Notes: generated from the letters alone by a model not told the origin. Shown: positions 1-12,408, counted from the first letter of the stretch. The stretch: 64,000 bases of DNA from Volvox africanus (GCA_030268105.1 BSDZ01000003.1:2728001-2792000), one strand, 5' to 3'. Made by a program: numbers and translations.

Positions 1-54
1 CATCCTACAAAGGATTGCCCGTTACTGCCGCCGTTTGTACCTCAGCCGAAATAG
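1..54 (+). CDS. gag, last 17 codons (element A)
   Basis: The first bases read in frame 1 as the end of the Gag zinc knuckle (...KDC) followed by a Pro-rich tail ending PQPK and a TAG stop at 52-54. The same tail and the same TAG end gag of the intact element C (stop at 32352-32354, minus strand). The stop is in frame with pol, which is open immediately after it. The rest of gag is off the window. Confidence 0.85.
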   Translation, partial: HPTKDCPLLPPFVPQPK

Positions 55-3000
55 GGGTTTGCCAGGGTTCCTGTGGAGGGGGCACCGCCCGGGATTTCTG
101 AACTAACACGTGGTCGGTGGTCATCCTTACGGCCAGCCATGAAGGCATTGTTGCCTTGCGTACTTGGACACATCGAGCGAGTCCTTGCGGGACGCATCAC
201 GCTTGACGGACGCACGGGACTTCTCTGCTTCGATCCGTTGTGTAATTTGTTTACACCACGCCGTCCCCTATCGTCTATCGATCTGTCTAACCACGTGGTT
301 TTGTTCATCCCCTCGTCTCTGCGTGAGATGTCGGAACAGTTGGCCGTTTATAGGAAATGTAGGCGTCAATATCCAGGCACCGCCGCATGTGTATTACTCC
401 CCGCTTTCTGTCGGCGCAAGGCAGAGGCATCATTAAGGGGTATGCGGCATGTCCACCGGTTTGAGCCGGGCACCGTTTTGTTTAATGGTGTGGATCGGGA
501 GGGTATGCTGGCTCCGTGGCCAGGCACATCCTACTCGGTTGACGTTCGGTGCGAAGCTCCTGATGAGGGTGCCGTAGGTTACGGACCCGCCCTAAGTGCA
601 TTAACGTTATCTGCTGGACAGTCGCTCGTAGATAACCGTGTCCCAGTGGTTCAGATCGGTTTGAATGGCCGTACTCTGAAGGCACTTGTTGACACCGGTG
701 CCAGCGACGACTTCATCTCTGTCGCAGAGGTGAATGCGCTGGGGTTGACCCCAGAGTCGTCTGATTGTCCACAGGTTACCCTTGCCGATGGGGGTAAGCA
801 TCCCATCGTGGGCAGGATCACCCTTAGCCTATCGTTAGGCCCTTTGCGTGTTGTGACCCGGCCATACGTGCTGCAGGGCTTGGCAGAGACTGCACCGTAC
901 ATAATGGGGTCTGCGACATTACGGCAGTACCGCGCGTGCATGGACATGGAGACCGCAACCCTGCATATGTGCAAGGGTACTCTGTTGATTAAGGTACCTT
1001 TCCTGTCGTTCGAACATGTCACACCAAAGGAGGGCGAAGCTGAGGCGGTGCCTATGGTTAATTTCGCTGTGACCACAATGGCCGCGCGAATCGAACCAGA
1101 GCTAGTCGGGTGTAAGGAAGCCGTCCGTTTGTTACGGAAGGGTGCCCACGGACTGCTTTTAAGGCCGCGGGTGAGCTGTTGTGTCACCACCGCGCAGATT
1201 TCTGCGGATCCTGAGGTTGAGGCCCTACTGTCGCAGTATGAGGACGTCTTTAAAGATATCCCTGGCCTACCACCTATGCATCCTGTTGATCACACAATCC
1301 CTCTCGTGCCTGGAGCGCAGCCTACGGCCCGGCCAATGTACAGGTTGAGTCCATTGGAGCTGGACGAGGTGAAGCGCCAGGTGACGGATTTGCTCGTGAA
1401 GGGTATGATACGCCCCAGCACATCCCCGTATTCTGCACCGATTTTGTTTGTCGGTAAGAAGGATGGGACCTTGCGCATGTGCATTGATTACCGGGGGTTA
1501 AATGCGAATACGGTGAAAAATCGCTACCCTTTGCCACGCGTTGACGACCTATTGGATAAGCTGAAGGGCTCGGCTTATTTTTCCTCAATTGACTTACAAC
1601 AGGGCTACAATCAGATTCGCATCGCTGCCTCTGATATCCCGAAAACCGCTTTTCGGACGCCCTTCGGTCACTTTGAGTATACGGTCCTATCGTTTGGTTT
1701 GACTAATGCCCCTGCGACGTTTCAGGCGGTTATGGACCGAATGTTTAGGCCGTTTATCGACAGGTTCGTTGTTTGCTACCTGGATGACATCTTGGTATAT
1801 TCTAAAATGCGCAAGGAGCACTTGGAGCATCTTCGGCTCATGCTCGACGTTATGAGGCGGGAGCAATTGTTTGCTAAACGCGCCAAATGTTTTTGGGCGC
1901 AGCCTCAGGTGGAATATTTGGGCCACATTGTGTCGGCCACCGGTGTGAAGATGGACCCGCGGAAGGTCGCCGTGGTTCACGATTGGCCCGCGCCTTAGAA
2001 CCTCACGGAGCTGCGTAAGTTCCTTGGCTTGACCAATTATTTCCGAAAGTTCATTGAAAAATATTCCATCATTGCGGCCCCGCTTACTAACTTAACTCGC
2101 AAAGGTGTTTTCGTTTCGCTCGAGTCATGGACGTCCCAATGCCAGCGGGCATTCGAAGAGCTCAAACGAATCGTTGCCGAAGATGTCACCCTTGCATTCC
2201 CTGATTACTCGTTGCCATTTCGTGTTGAGGTAGTGTCTGATGCCTCAATATTTGGAAGCGGCGCTGTATTGTTACAGAAAGGGCGACTGATCGCCTTCAC
2301 GAGTAAGAAGTTTTCTGGTGCGGAGATTCGCTACACCACCGGGGAACAGGAGCTTCTGGCCGTGCTGCATGCTTTAAAGGAATGGCGCTGTTACCTCGAG
2401 GGATGCCTGTTTACTTTAAAGACTGACCATAAGCCCCTAACGTTTTTGCAAAGCGTTCCGACGTTGAACCGCCGTCAGGCTAGGTGGATGGAATACCTAG
2501 CTAGGTTCGACTGCACCTGGGAGTATATTTCTGGTAAATTGAATATTGCCGATGCTCTCAGTCGACATCTGTCACTACACACTGCAATTTTGGCAGCGCC
2601 CGTCGTGCGGCCGCGTAGCAAGGAGGTACCGATCACGACGGATCTCGCGGAGCGGTTGAAGGTTGCCTACAACGCAGACGCCTGGTTTGCGGACCCGGCT
2701 AATGTAGAAAACCTTCGCAAGCAGAATGGCCTTTGGCTACGGACGGAGGGTGCAGCTACGCAAATCGTCGTTCCGAACGACGACGCGCTACGCTACGACA
2801 TCCTTGCGCGGTTCCACGAGGACCCGTTAGCAGGACACCCTGGTAGCAAGCGATTGATCGACTTGGTGCAACGTTCCTTTTGGTGGCCTCGTTTGGTTAA
2901 GGATGCGGCGAACTTCGTCCAGACATGCAGTCTGTGCCAGCGCAATAAGGCTTTGTCCGGTAAGGGCCATGGGTTGTTGCAACCGTTGCCTGTCCCGGAT

Positions 3001-4116
3001 GCGCCTTGGGAAAGTGTTTCCATGGACTTCGTAGTCGCGCTGCCCAAAACTGTGGGGGGATACGATACGGTGTTCATAATGGTCGATCGTCTGACTAAGA
3101 TGGTTCACCTAGCACCATGCACATCATCCTGCACGGCTGAGCAAACCGCACGTTTGTTTTTCGACAATGTGGTTCGGTTACACGGGGTTCCCAAAAATGT
3201 GATTTCGGACCGCAGTGGGCAGTTTGCGTCTAAGTTTTGGGAAGCGCTCTGCAAGCTAGTTGGCATGCGCATCAACCTGAGCATGGCGTATCACCCGCAG
3301 ACTGATGGTCAAACCGAACGCACAAATCGCACGTTGGGTGATATGTTGCGCAATTATGCTGGTCGCACACCTCTCGTTTGGGATACATATTTGACTGCGG
3401 CAGAATTCGCGCTTAACAACGCTGTGAACCGCTCTACAGGCAAAAGTCCGTTCCTTCTCAACTACGGATTTCATCCCGCGCTACCCGTGTGGCGTGAGTT
3501 GGAAGTGAACGTGCCTGCTGCTAAACTTTTTGCCAAGTCTTTTATGTCCCGAATCACAGACGCGAAGTCATGTTTGGACGCGGTGCAGCAATGAACGACG
3601 GAATATTACAACAAATCCAAGCAGGATGTGACGTTTTCGGAAGGGCAACTCGTGTTGCTAAGCACCAAGAACTTGCGTTCCTTGGCCGACGGATCCCGAA
3701 AACTCTTACCTTGCTGGATTGGTCCGTATCCTGTCGTGCGCATGGTTGGGAATGTGGCTGTGGAGCTTGCATTGCCCGCTGATATGACCATTCACCCCAC
3801 GTTTCACGTATCGCTTGTTCGTCCGTATCGTGGTACGGAACCCGTCCCTGAGCCTGCTAACGCCCCCGCAGCGATCAAACCAGTTCCCGAGACCTGGATC
3901 GCTGGTAAACAGAAGTTTTACGATGTGGAGCGGGTGTTAGATTATCGCGCGCGTCATGTGGGCCGACACCGACGTAAGCGGACAGTACACGAGTACTTGG
4001 TTAAGTGGACAGGGTATACTGACGAACACAACTCATGGGAACCGGCACGCAACTTCTCACAGGACATGAAGCCCCTGCTCGAAGAAGCCCGCAAACGTGC
4101 CACGCAAGCCCAATGA
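55..4116 (+). pseudogene. pol polyprotein, two nonsense mutations (element A)
   Basis: One reading frame carries protease (VDTGA, active Asp near 691), reverse transcriptase (YLDD near 1777), RNase H (SDAS near 2235), integrase with HHCC finger and D,D,E core (GHPGSKR, MDF near 3022, [10 protein letters not shown]), and a C-terminal chromodomain (about 3915-4095). The chromodomain marks it as a chromovirus. Frame 1 is interrupted by TAG at 1996-1998, where element C has CAG, and by TGA at 3592-3594, where elements B and C have CGA. Both are single C-to-T changes; the second is at a CpG and fits methylcytosine decay. There is no ATG near the 5' end; pol seems to be made as a gag-pol read-through product. 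Confidence 0.95.
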
Positions 4117-4175
4117 CCCCTGCAGTCGATGCTGTATGATGCAGCGAGGACGCTGCATATGGGAGGGGGGATAAT

Positions 4176-4996
4176 TGTTGTGCTACGATTAGTTTCCCGC
4201 CGATGCGTAGGTCGATGTGATCCTACAAGGCGAAGTGCTATTGTGATGAACACATTGCATATGAATGAACTTGCATGATATAAATGTATTCGTATACATT
4301 TATATATGCATTTGGCATGTTGTCATTATCCATCGCGACATCGCATCATGGCAAATCCGCCTAGCATGCATGAAAGCCTGAAGCATTGAAGTGCGCATTA
4401 TGCTTGTGCTACGAAACGATAAGTAATATTATCTGATATAATATTACTTCATTTCAGCACATGTTGAGAGCGCCGCACTCGTCGCGACACATGCCCTGCA
4501 ACCGGATATCATTATCCGGACCCTTGCATCATGCGAATGCCGGAAAGGCTTATACGTTGTTATGCGTAGACATCGCCTACACGCAGTAGGATTGTCACAT
4601 CTAGGATCGGCCTCCTAATGTGAATCGTACGGCATTGCGATACTGCGAGTATAACAGATGCGAGGACGGCTAAGCAAGACAAGACATTTGATACCGGAGA
4701 ACACTTGTGTGTTCTATATTACTATTGCTATACGCTATTCTACTTAGCCCGAGCTGAGCCTGAACTTCACTAATCACCGCGTGATGATTGCTTGCTTCCG
4801 GCGCTGACGGCGATTTCGTCCATTGCATCGTTCCGATCTGTAAGACTGTAAGTTATATCTCTCTTCGTCTTGAAGTCTTCCGCTGTCTCTGTTTGCTCTC
4901 GCTTGCCTTGCTGTACTTGCAAGTGCTCGCGCATCGGTGTCGAAAGTCTCCAGACGTGCAGATGCTTATGAGCAAACGCGAACGAGAGGAACAACA
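4176..4996 (+). repeat. 3' LTR of element A, also abutting element B
   Basis: This 821-base LTR starts TGTTGTGCTACG after the polypurine tract and ends ...GAGGAACAACA, so its ends are TGTTG...CAACA. It is the same sequence, in opposite orientation, as the two LTRs of element C. It contains several perfect hairpins: an 11-base-pair stem with loop TCGT at 4279-4304, a 12-base-pair stem at 4421-4449, and shorter ones (CCGGAT/ATCCGG, GAACAC/GTGTTC). At 4997 it is followed, with no spacer, by an RNase H codon of element B. Confidence 0.93.
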
Positions 4997-6726
4997 CCGT
5001 CAAGCTAGATGGATGGAATACCTAGCTAGGTTCGACTGCAAATGGGAGTACATTTCTGGTAAACTTAATATTGCCGATGCTTTCAGTCGACATCCGTCGC
5101 TACACGCTGCAATTTTGGCAGCGCCCGTCTTGCAACAGTGTAGCAAGGAGGTGCCGATCACAACAGACCTCGCGGAGCGGTTGAAGGTTGCCTACAACGC
5201 AGATGCCTGGTTCTCGGAGCCGGCTAATGTGGAATACCTTCGCAAGCAGAATGGCCTTTGGCTACGGACGGAGGGTGCAGCTACGCAAATCGTCGTTCCG
5301 AACGACGACGCTCTATGCTTCGATATCCTTGCATGGTTCCACGAGGACCCATTAGCAGGACACCCTGGTAGCAAGCGGTTGGTCGAATTGGTGCAACGTT
5401 CATTCTGGTGGCCTCGTTTGGCTAAGGATGCGGCGAACTTCGTACAGACATGCAGTCTGTGCCAGCGCAATAAGGCTTTGCCCGGTAAGGGCCATGGGTT
5501 GTTGCAACCGTTGCCTGTCCCGGATGCGCCTTGGGAAAGTGTTTCCATGGACTTCGTAGTCGTGCTGCCCAAAACTAAGGGGGGAAATGATGCGGTGTTC
5601 GTAATGGTCGATCGTCTGACTAAGATGGTTCACCTAGCACCATGCACATCATCCTGCACGGCTGAGCAAACCACACACATGTTTTTCGACAATGTGGTTC
5701 GGTTACACGGTGTTCCCAAAAACGTGATCTCGGACCGCAGTGGGCAGTTCGCGTCTAAGTTTTGGGAAGCGCTCTGCAAGCTAGTTGGCATGCGCGTCAA
5801 CCTGAGCACAGCGTATCACCCGCAGACTGATGGTCAAACCGAACGCACAAATCGCACGTTGGGTGATATGTTGCGCAATTATGCTGGTCGCACACCTCTC
5901 GTTTGGGATACATATTTGACTGCGGCAGAATTCGCGCTTAACAACGCTGTTAACCGCTCTACAGGCAAAAGTCCGTTCCTTCTTAACTACGGATTTCATC
6001 CCGTGCTACCCGTGTGGCGTGAGTTGGAAGTGAACGTGCCTGCTGCTAAACTTTTTGCCAAGTCTTTTATGTCCCGAATCACAGACGCGAAGTCATGTTT
6101 GGACGCGGCGCAGCAACGAACGACGGAATACTACAACAAATCCAAGCAGGATGTGACGTTTTCGGAAGGGCAACTCGTGTTGCTAAGCACCAAGAACTTG
6201 CGTTCCTTGGCCGACGGATCCCGAAAACTCTTACCCCGCTGGATTGGTCCGTATCCTGTTGTGCGCATGGTCGGGAATGTGGCTGTGGAGCTTGCATTGC
6301 CCGCTGATATGACCATTCACCCCACGTTTCACGTATCGCTTGTCCGTCCTTATCGTGGTATGGAACCCGTCCCTGAGCCTGCTAACGCCCCCGCAGCGAT
6401 CAAACCAGTTCCCGAGACCTGGATCACTGGTAAACAGAAGTTTTACGATGTGGAGCGGGTGTTAGATTATCGCGTGCGTCATGTGGGCCGACACCGACGT
6501 AAGCGGACAGTACACGAGTACTTGGTCAAGTGGACAGGGTATACCAGCGAGCACAACTCGTGGGAACCGGCACGCAACTTCTCGCAGGACATGAAGCCCC
6601 TGCTCGAAGAAGCCCGCAAACGTGTCACGCAAGCCCAATGACCCCTGCAGTCGATGCTGTAGGAAGCAGCGAGGACGCTGCATACGGGAGGGGGGATAAT
6701 TGTTGTGCTACGGTTAGTTTCCCGCC
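4997..6726 (+). mobile_element. Truncated chromovirus, element B
   Basis: This is the 3' half of a second copy of the same family. It lacks the 5' LTR, gag, protease, RT and most of RNase H. It starts abruptly at the LTR of element A and keeps the rest of pol, a polypurine tract (near 6685-6700) and only the first 26 bases of its 3' LTR (6701-6726). There the sequence switches to an unrelated gypsy remnant. Unequal recombination or a large deletion between two neighbouring copies would give this structure; B diverges from A by scattered substitutions, so it is not a simple recent duplicate. Confidence 0.9.
4999..6641 (+). pseudogene. pol, C-terminal half: RNase H end, integrase, chromodomain (element B)
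   Basis: The frame is open from the end of RNase H ([11 protein letters not shown], about 5000) through the integrase zinc finger (H..H and CSLCQRNK), the catalytic core ([26 protein letters not shown]) and the chromodomain to a TGA at 6639-6641. It retains CGA where element A has the second nonsense codon. The open frame extends upstream into the LTR only by chance; there is no proper 5' end. As protease, RT and most of RNase H are missing, it can only be a dead fragment. Confidence 0.93.
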
Positions 6727-8340
6727 TCATCTCCCTTACCAAGAGCACCCAACCTTTCCCTATTACCTTACCTCCCGCTGCCGTCACAGCCTTTTATGCC
6801 CTTCGGGATGCGCTCACATCCGCCCCAGCCCTCATCATTCCCGACACGGGCCCCAACGCAACTCTCACCCTCTACACCGACGCGTCCCCCCTGGGCGTTG
6901 GCGCTCTCTTGCTCCAGGAATGGGGTCACGCACTACACCCCGTCGCCTTTGAATCACGTAAGCTCAACCGACATTAAGCCAACTACCCCAACCATGAACT
7001 GGAACTACTCGGCGTTGTTCATGCATTTCGTACATTCCGTTGTTATCTCGAAGGCTGCCACACTATGCACCGACCATGACACCTTACAACGCTTCTTCAC
7101 CCAAAAGGACCTCTCCCGTCGCCAAGCCCGTTGGGCCCAACTCCTCGCCCTTTTTCAAGGCTATATCACCATCCCCTACCGCCCCGGTCCCCGAAACATG
7201 GCCGAAACCCTGTCTCATTTCCCCGTTAACCAACCTGACGTAACCATCCACTGCCAGCATCCTTCGCTACCCTCACCCCCCCACACCCACCCCTCACTTG
7301 ATCCCCTCCGGCCCACCACATCACCACCCATCGACCACCCCGCCAGCAACGCCCTTCGGCACACTTGCCTCACCCTCGCCTCCCACACCTCCCCTGATCC
7401 CACCCTCCTCGACACCATCCGTTTGAGCTACGCCACCGCCCCCATGTTCTTCAACCCCACCTCGATCAACCCATACCTCCGACGATCCCCGACGGACTAT
7501 CCTACTTCGCCAACCGCATCGCCATTCCCAACGTCCCCTTCCTCCGCCGCCGCCTCCTCTACGAATTCCATGACGCAGCCTACTCTGGGCATCCAGGGTC
7601 CCACCGCACACTCGCAGCCATTTCAGCCCGCTACTGGTGGCCCCACATCAGCCGCACCGTCCAACGCACCAAGCCTTTCACCCAAACACCGCCCGGCCTC
7701 CTACAACCTATTCCCATCACAAACCGCCCCTGGAGCCACGTTTCCATTGACTTCATCACCGATCTTCCTCCGTCCAAAGGGCTCGACGGCCGCACCTACA
7801 CCCGCATTTCCACCTGCATTGACCTCCCTACCAAACAAGCCCTTCTGCCCGTACCAACAACTCCATCTCCGGTCGCGACACGGGTCGCTCTTTTTGCTCT
7901 CCCAAGCCTATCGCCTGCACGGCCCGAGACAGATGGTTACGGGCAGGGCGACGCATGCCTCTGTGGGTCTGGGGGATCGAGTCCCGCGGATCGGGATTGA
8001 TTTCTAGCTGGCTATTGTCCAGGACTGGGAAGCCCGATGAAACAGTGAGAAAGGAGAAAGAAATAATTCCCCGGAAGGTGGGCGCTTTTCTCCCCCAACC
8101 CGACCTCACCGAAGCACATCCCGCAGCCAGCAACCTCCACCATCACCTCCGCGACATCCACTCCACAATCTCCCGGGAAATTGAGACGGCCAAAACCAGA
8201 TACACCTCAGGCACAAACCAACGACGACGAGAGCTCACCTTCGAAGTGGGTGACCTCGTCCGCCTCTCCATTTCAACCTCCTAGCTTATCTATCCCCGAA
8301 ACTCCGTCCTCGATACTTCGGCCCCTTCTCACAGACGACT
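6727..8340 (+). pseudogene. Older Ty3/gypsy pol remnant (element D)
   Basis: This is a different, C-rich gypsy family with decayed pol. Recognisable in order are: RNase H start (LYTDASPLGVGALLLQ, about 6871-6920), RNase H end (RRQARWAQLLALF near 7118), integrase finger region (FHDAAYSGHPGSHRT near 7567), integrase core start (HVSIDFITDLP near 7738), the tail before the GPY/F module (KTRYTSGTNQRRREL, about 8194-8240) and RPRYFGPF (about 8307-8330). Frames change repeatedly (stop after 6977, shifts near 7040, 7500 and 7900). About 140 bases near 7935-8075 match no pol domain and look like a later insertion. No LTRs were found. Confidence 0.85.
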
Positions 8341-10416
8341 TCCGTCAGATGTTGCTCTCTCTACATGTTAACGGCTCCGAAGTCGAGACCGAAAGCCCAT
8401 AAGCTGGCTAACTTTAACCTCTGCCTGACCGTAGATTTTTCGGCTACTAGATTTTTGATCTTACCACCGTCCCGACATGCCATAAAAAATTGGGATAAGG
8501 AAGGGAAGGGGATAAGAAAGAGCATGTGGCAGTCCCAGTTTTGAAAGTGTAAGATCTGCATCGTGATTGTCGCTCGATTGCCGCCTATTACCGCTGCAGG
8601 GGCCAAACGTGTGGGGGCCATGTGGTCTTAGAGTATCCAACTTTTTGTTCTTGAAGGAATATACAGCACCTTTTCACGTATGTGGCGAGCATGTCCACAA
8701 AAGAAAGCCTTTGGCATGTAGCTTGACGGGTTTCCTGCCTTTTTCCCTGCCTTTCCCATGCGTCGTGGGCAGGGTGAACGTGGAACTGTACTTTCCTTGT
8801 ATTTCCGATTTGCCCGTGTGGTGTACAGAGGACGAGGGGAGATCGTCGCCGTTGTTTACGGAAATGTACCATTGTGGTAACCCCTAAAAAGGACGCGACT
8901 GAAGCAAAGTTGGATTTTCAGACGATCTTTGGTTAGGCGTTCCACCCTTGACCAGAGGGGATTGCAAACCTTCTGCTTCTCGCATCTGAAAGGGGGGGTA
9001 CCTGGCTGGCATCTAGCTTGCAGCGGTGTCTAAATCCTTTCCGAGCCGCATCTAGATACGTTGGATCTACTGGCGTCTTACTGGGATCTAGATACGAAAT
9101 CATGCTATTTGAATACCGGTATGCCCCCCGTTTTAGGAATAAGCAAAACAATAGCTATAGCCAGGTGCTTAGCTGCATCTGAGGCCCGTTGATACCCTCC
9201 TCCTTGACTGTCCACTCCCCCGTTGATACCCTCCCTCTGCGTGGCAGGTTCTTCTTTGTTGCTTCATGTTCAGCCTACGGCCCAGGACGGGTCTTACGAC
9301 CCTAGGGAGCCTTATGAAGCTTTAAAAACCACGCACAGCTCAATGGCCAGCCGTATCTGTCCCCATGCCCAATGACCATGGAGGCCTGTGCAGCCGAATG
9401 CCCCTGCATGAAAACCTCCATGTGGCCTCAATAACAATTAGCGCTTTGGAAGGGACACCGTCAGGGAGGTAGACAGCATAAGCATAAGTTCAGGGTATGA
9501 AAGCAGTGTATCCCAGTCCTAACCCCCTACCTACAGCAAAGGCCCGATTGGAAGATGTCCATACACGGTCATCCCGGATACTTCCCGCCGTAAACACCCT
9601 AGGATGCAACAGAAAGCAGGCTAAGTCAGGGCGTACCGTGCGCACACGCTGGACAAGCTTATGGACTTCTAAAATATTTCCGCATAATTATCATTACACT
9701 TAGTTTGTTAACCGTGCGGTTCATTTGCGCATGTAGAAGCTCGCCAGCCACCATTCATCATTGATGAGATCTTACGCGATGAGGTGCAGACCCATGGGCC
9801 AGCCCAAAGTTACACAAGCACGTACCCTGTGATATAGCCTTTTCACGGTTACTTCAGATATCCCGGCTGCTATAGTAGGAGTGTTTGTTGTTTACGACGG
9901 GCTATAATTGGCTTGAGAATGATGTGTTGAGTTGTCAGACAGCTTTCTTAACTTCAGGCTATTAATACCCTTGTCAGCGTCGCGTTTTGTATCCAATCTT
10001 CAAAGTGTCCTCCTTTTATAATAACTTCACGAACGAAAATATCTTGCTTTCAATACATGTTTGATCGGCAGCACCCTCCACGGCCTACACGCGAGCGCGT
10101 CCGAGTTCCCTCTCGTAACTTCACTTCTGAAAAAGGCGAGCAGCAGCAAAGCACGCGAGCAGAAGAGGGCGCGCTCAATTGCCACAGAGGCTGTCCGAGG
10201 TCGAAGACCAGACCGGGAAGCGACTGCGGCGACGACGCTATCGGGAACGAGGCCGCAAGATACAACTCACTGCGCTGTTCCGCCACAGCAACCCCGCCGG
10301 CACACATCTTTGCATCCCAAGCGACCTCTCGTCACAGGTCGCTTCTGGGACGCGGGCCGCAGCTTCCAAGCCCCCAATCTCTTCCGCAACAAAAGTACTG
10401 GCGCACGGTTTTGCCT
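8341..10416. other. Intergenic, no gene recognised
   Basis: Short open frames occur but none has recognisable domains or a splice-consistent structure. Two pairs of short direct repeats are visible: ATCTAGATACG near 9050 and 9090, and GTTGATACCCTCC near 9188 and 9223. The last few hundred bases before 10417 are open in the same frame as the next gene and may be its 5' untranslated region. Confidence 0.6.
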
Positions 10417-12333
10417 ATGATGTCATCCCCCCGCGCCGGTGGCTTGCCAACGTCCTCAAGCAGCAGCAGCGGGGTGCCCTCCCTGCGCCAGTACCACTCC
10501 CCGGTGCGCAAGTGGGTCTGGGCGGCATTTGCCGCTAATGTGGTCCTGGCGGTCATCTTCGCCGCCCTCTGTGCGTCATCATACAAGGTCTGGAGTGGAG
10601 AGGGGTGTTGGGACGTGGCAGTGCAGATTCCTTTTCGCGCCTTACGAAAATGTTCCATGGGTTAGAGGAGGTATGTCAGCATGAAGATCCCCATGCCGTT
10701 CTGCCTCAGCCACACAGTGGGCATCCATCTGAATAGAGACACTCGAAGCATCCATCCTGATGTCAGATGAAGGGGTTGAGAGCTACCATTACAAGCAGCC
10801 TCGTGGCTGGTGCAAAGCCTGCGGGAGTAATTACGATGGAGTCAGCCCTGGTGTGGCTCATGCAGGGATTCGTTCATGTCGTGCCTCCAAGTCCTCGATT
10901 ACTGTGCCCACTTACAGATGTTCCGGGCGGCGGTGGACCAGCTTGGCGGCGGTGGACCAGCGGACTTCCCCGCAGGCAGCAAAGCCAGCGATTGGTAAGA
11001 AAGCATGTGAGATCTCGAAGGACCTTTTGGTGCGTTGCTGCGTTTACCGTTTCGCACTGCATTTCCCGGGCGTCTCAAGAGGAAACACTCGTGCCCTTCC
11101 TGGGATGTTTCTCGATATCCCTCGGGCGGATGTTGAACCTGCGAGCGTGGAAGCGCGGGCGCCTGAACGACATCCGGATTCATCCGAGCATTCCGTGTCC
11201 TTTGTTCTTTTGCTACATAGCCTCGGCACCGACCATGAGATTCGCTTAGGCTGCGCATTACGCCACGTCCATTACCCCAATTAACCTCCACATCTGGACT
11301 CCCCCAGATTTGATCTGGCGTAACTTATCCAGCTTGTGTATTCCCGCGTGCCGTCCTTTACTCCACAGGCAGCGGTTGTTTGGGGGGGCTGCCATCAGCG
11401 CCGCCTTTGCTGTGGTGCTGACCGTCATGTTCCACGTAAGCACCGGCACGCACGGGTGCCTACTGTATAATTTTCTGGCCGTCCACAATAAGTACCAAAG
11501 CACATGCGGATTGCTCGGAAAGTTGGCACCATCGCCCATAGCTGCGATCACCATTACGGAGCAACACTTTATTTTTGGTCCCCGGCCTCACTGGCGTTCA
11601 TCGGTTTGCGCTTCTCATCATGCCTGAGACCGCGTACCATTCGATAACAACGGTCCAACACTAACTTCCTTAGTTGGGTGCTGCAGGCATGGGCGCTGGC
11701 GATGCTGCTATGCTCGTTCAAGTCGCTGGCGGATCCGAACCGTCGCTTTGGCCGTGCCTTCGTTATGTCGGCAGCACTATGCATCGGGCTGCACATTCTC
11801 AACATCGCTCTTCAGGTGGGAGGGCCTAGTCACCAAGAACGCACCGTCACACAGTTGGGAAAGTTAGCTGGTGTCTAAGGCCCTGATTGTTCCTGCAGCC
11901 TGTTCTTTGGCGCGCAAGAGAGGCACAATAAGAGAGTTCGGAGGACAGGCGGGGTGCTGAACATGGAGAAAGAATGGTTCGGTGCGGCATACGAGTCGAG
12001 TCTCAAGTCAAGGGGATGGAATAAATCCGGCAGGCGATTCGTAAGCAGGGTTTTTGCAGGGCCTATTGTCCCCACGCCTCCCTACCGTGCGGGTCTTCTC
12101 CCATACCCCTCTCATGGCCGCAGTTCCATGGCTACGGCCCAACACTCTCCACGTGGCAGTCACGCTACGGGGCACACTTCAAGGTCACCCTGCTCAACAC
12201 TTGTGTCAGCTTTGGGCTGCTCAGCTTCGTCAATTACATGCTGCTAGGAGGCCTGCTATTCTTTTGGCAGGACCCGACGGATGTGTACCTCTTAGATCGA
12301 AGGGAGCTGCAACCCGCGGGAGTGCAGCTGTGA
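10417..12333 (+). CDS. Four-helix membrane protein, five exons, function unknown
   Basis: Exons 10417-10587, 10918-10994, 11369-11435, 11687-11815 and 12124-12333 join in a consistent frame through four GT-AG introns of 251-374 bases to give 217 residues. The start is a double Met (MMSSPRAGG); the frame stays open upstream to 10057, so an earlier start is possible. A Ser-rich N-terminus precedes four hydrophobic helices at about residues 33-53, 90-113, 129-147 and 169-195; the loop between helices 1 and 2 is Gly-rich and that between 2 and 3 is basic (DPNRRFGR). The C-terminus is short and polar. There is no signal peptide and I recognise no family. It could be an algal-specific tetraspan protein of the plasma membrane or an organelle. 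A TGTAA signal lies 76 bases after the stop. Confidence 0.75.
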
Positions 12334-12408
12334 ACAGAAACCGGGAAACGTAGGATAGGCGGAGGCGTAGATGCTCGAGGTTGGGACTCGTCACTAAAAT
12401 GCTGGAGT

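Larger units (their letters stand above)
1..4996 (+). mobile_element. Ty3/gypsy chromovirus, element A (5' part off the left edge)
   Basis: This is the 3' portion of a gypsy-type LTR retrotransposon: the gag tail, a full-length but broken pol, a polypurine tract (GGGAGGGGGGATAAT, 4161-4175) and a complete 3' LTR. Its pol spans exactly the same number of codons as the intact copy at 28290-32333, so the two belong to one family. The 5' LTR and most of gag are outside the window. Two nonsense codons in pol mean it cannot move on its own. The LTR end at 4996 runs straight into pol of element B, so no target duplication can be checked. Confidence 0.95.

Noticed and set aside
4788..5003. Open frame running from the LTR into element B pol as one 617-codon gene
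   Set aside because: The first part is LTR sequence read by chance; only from about 4999 does it match pol. It is a junction artefact, not a gene.
9044..9240. Possible CRISPR-like spaced repeats
   Set aside because: Only two copies each of two unrelated short repeats occur; there is no regular array and no cas gene anywhere in the window.
10057..10416. N-terminal extension of the membrane protein
   Set aside because: The frame is open but the sequence is basic, low in complexity and without a recognisable pattern; the double Met at 10417 is a better start.
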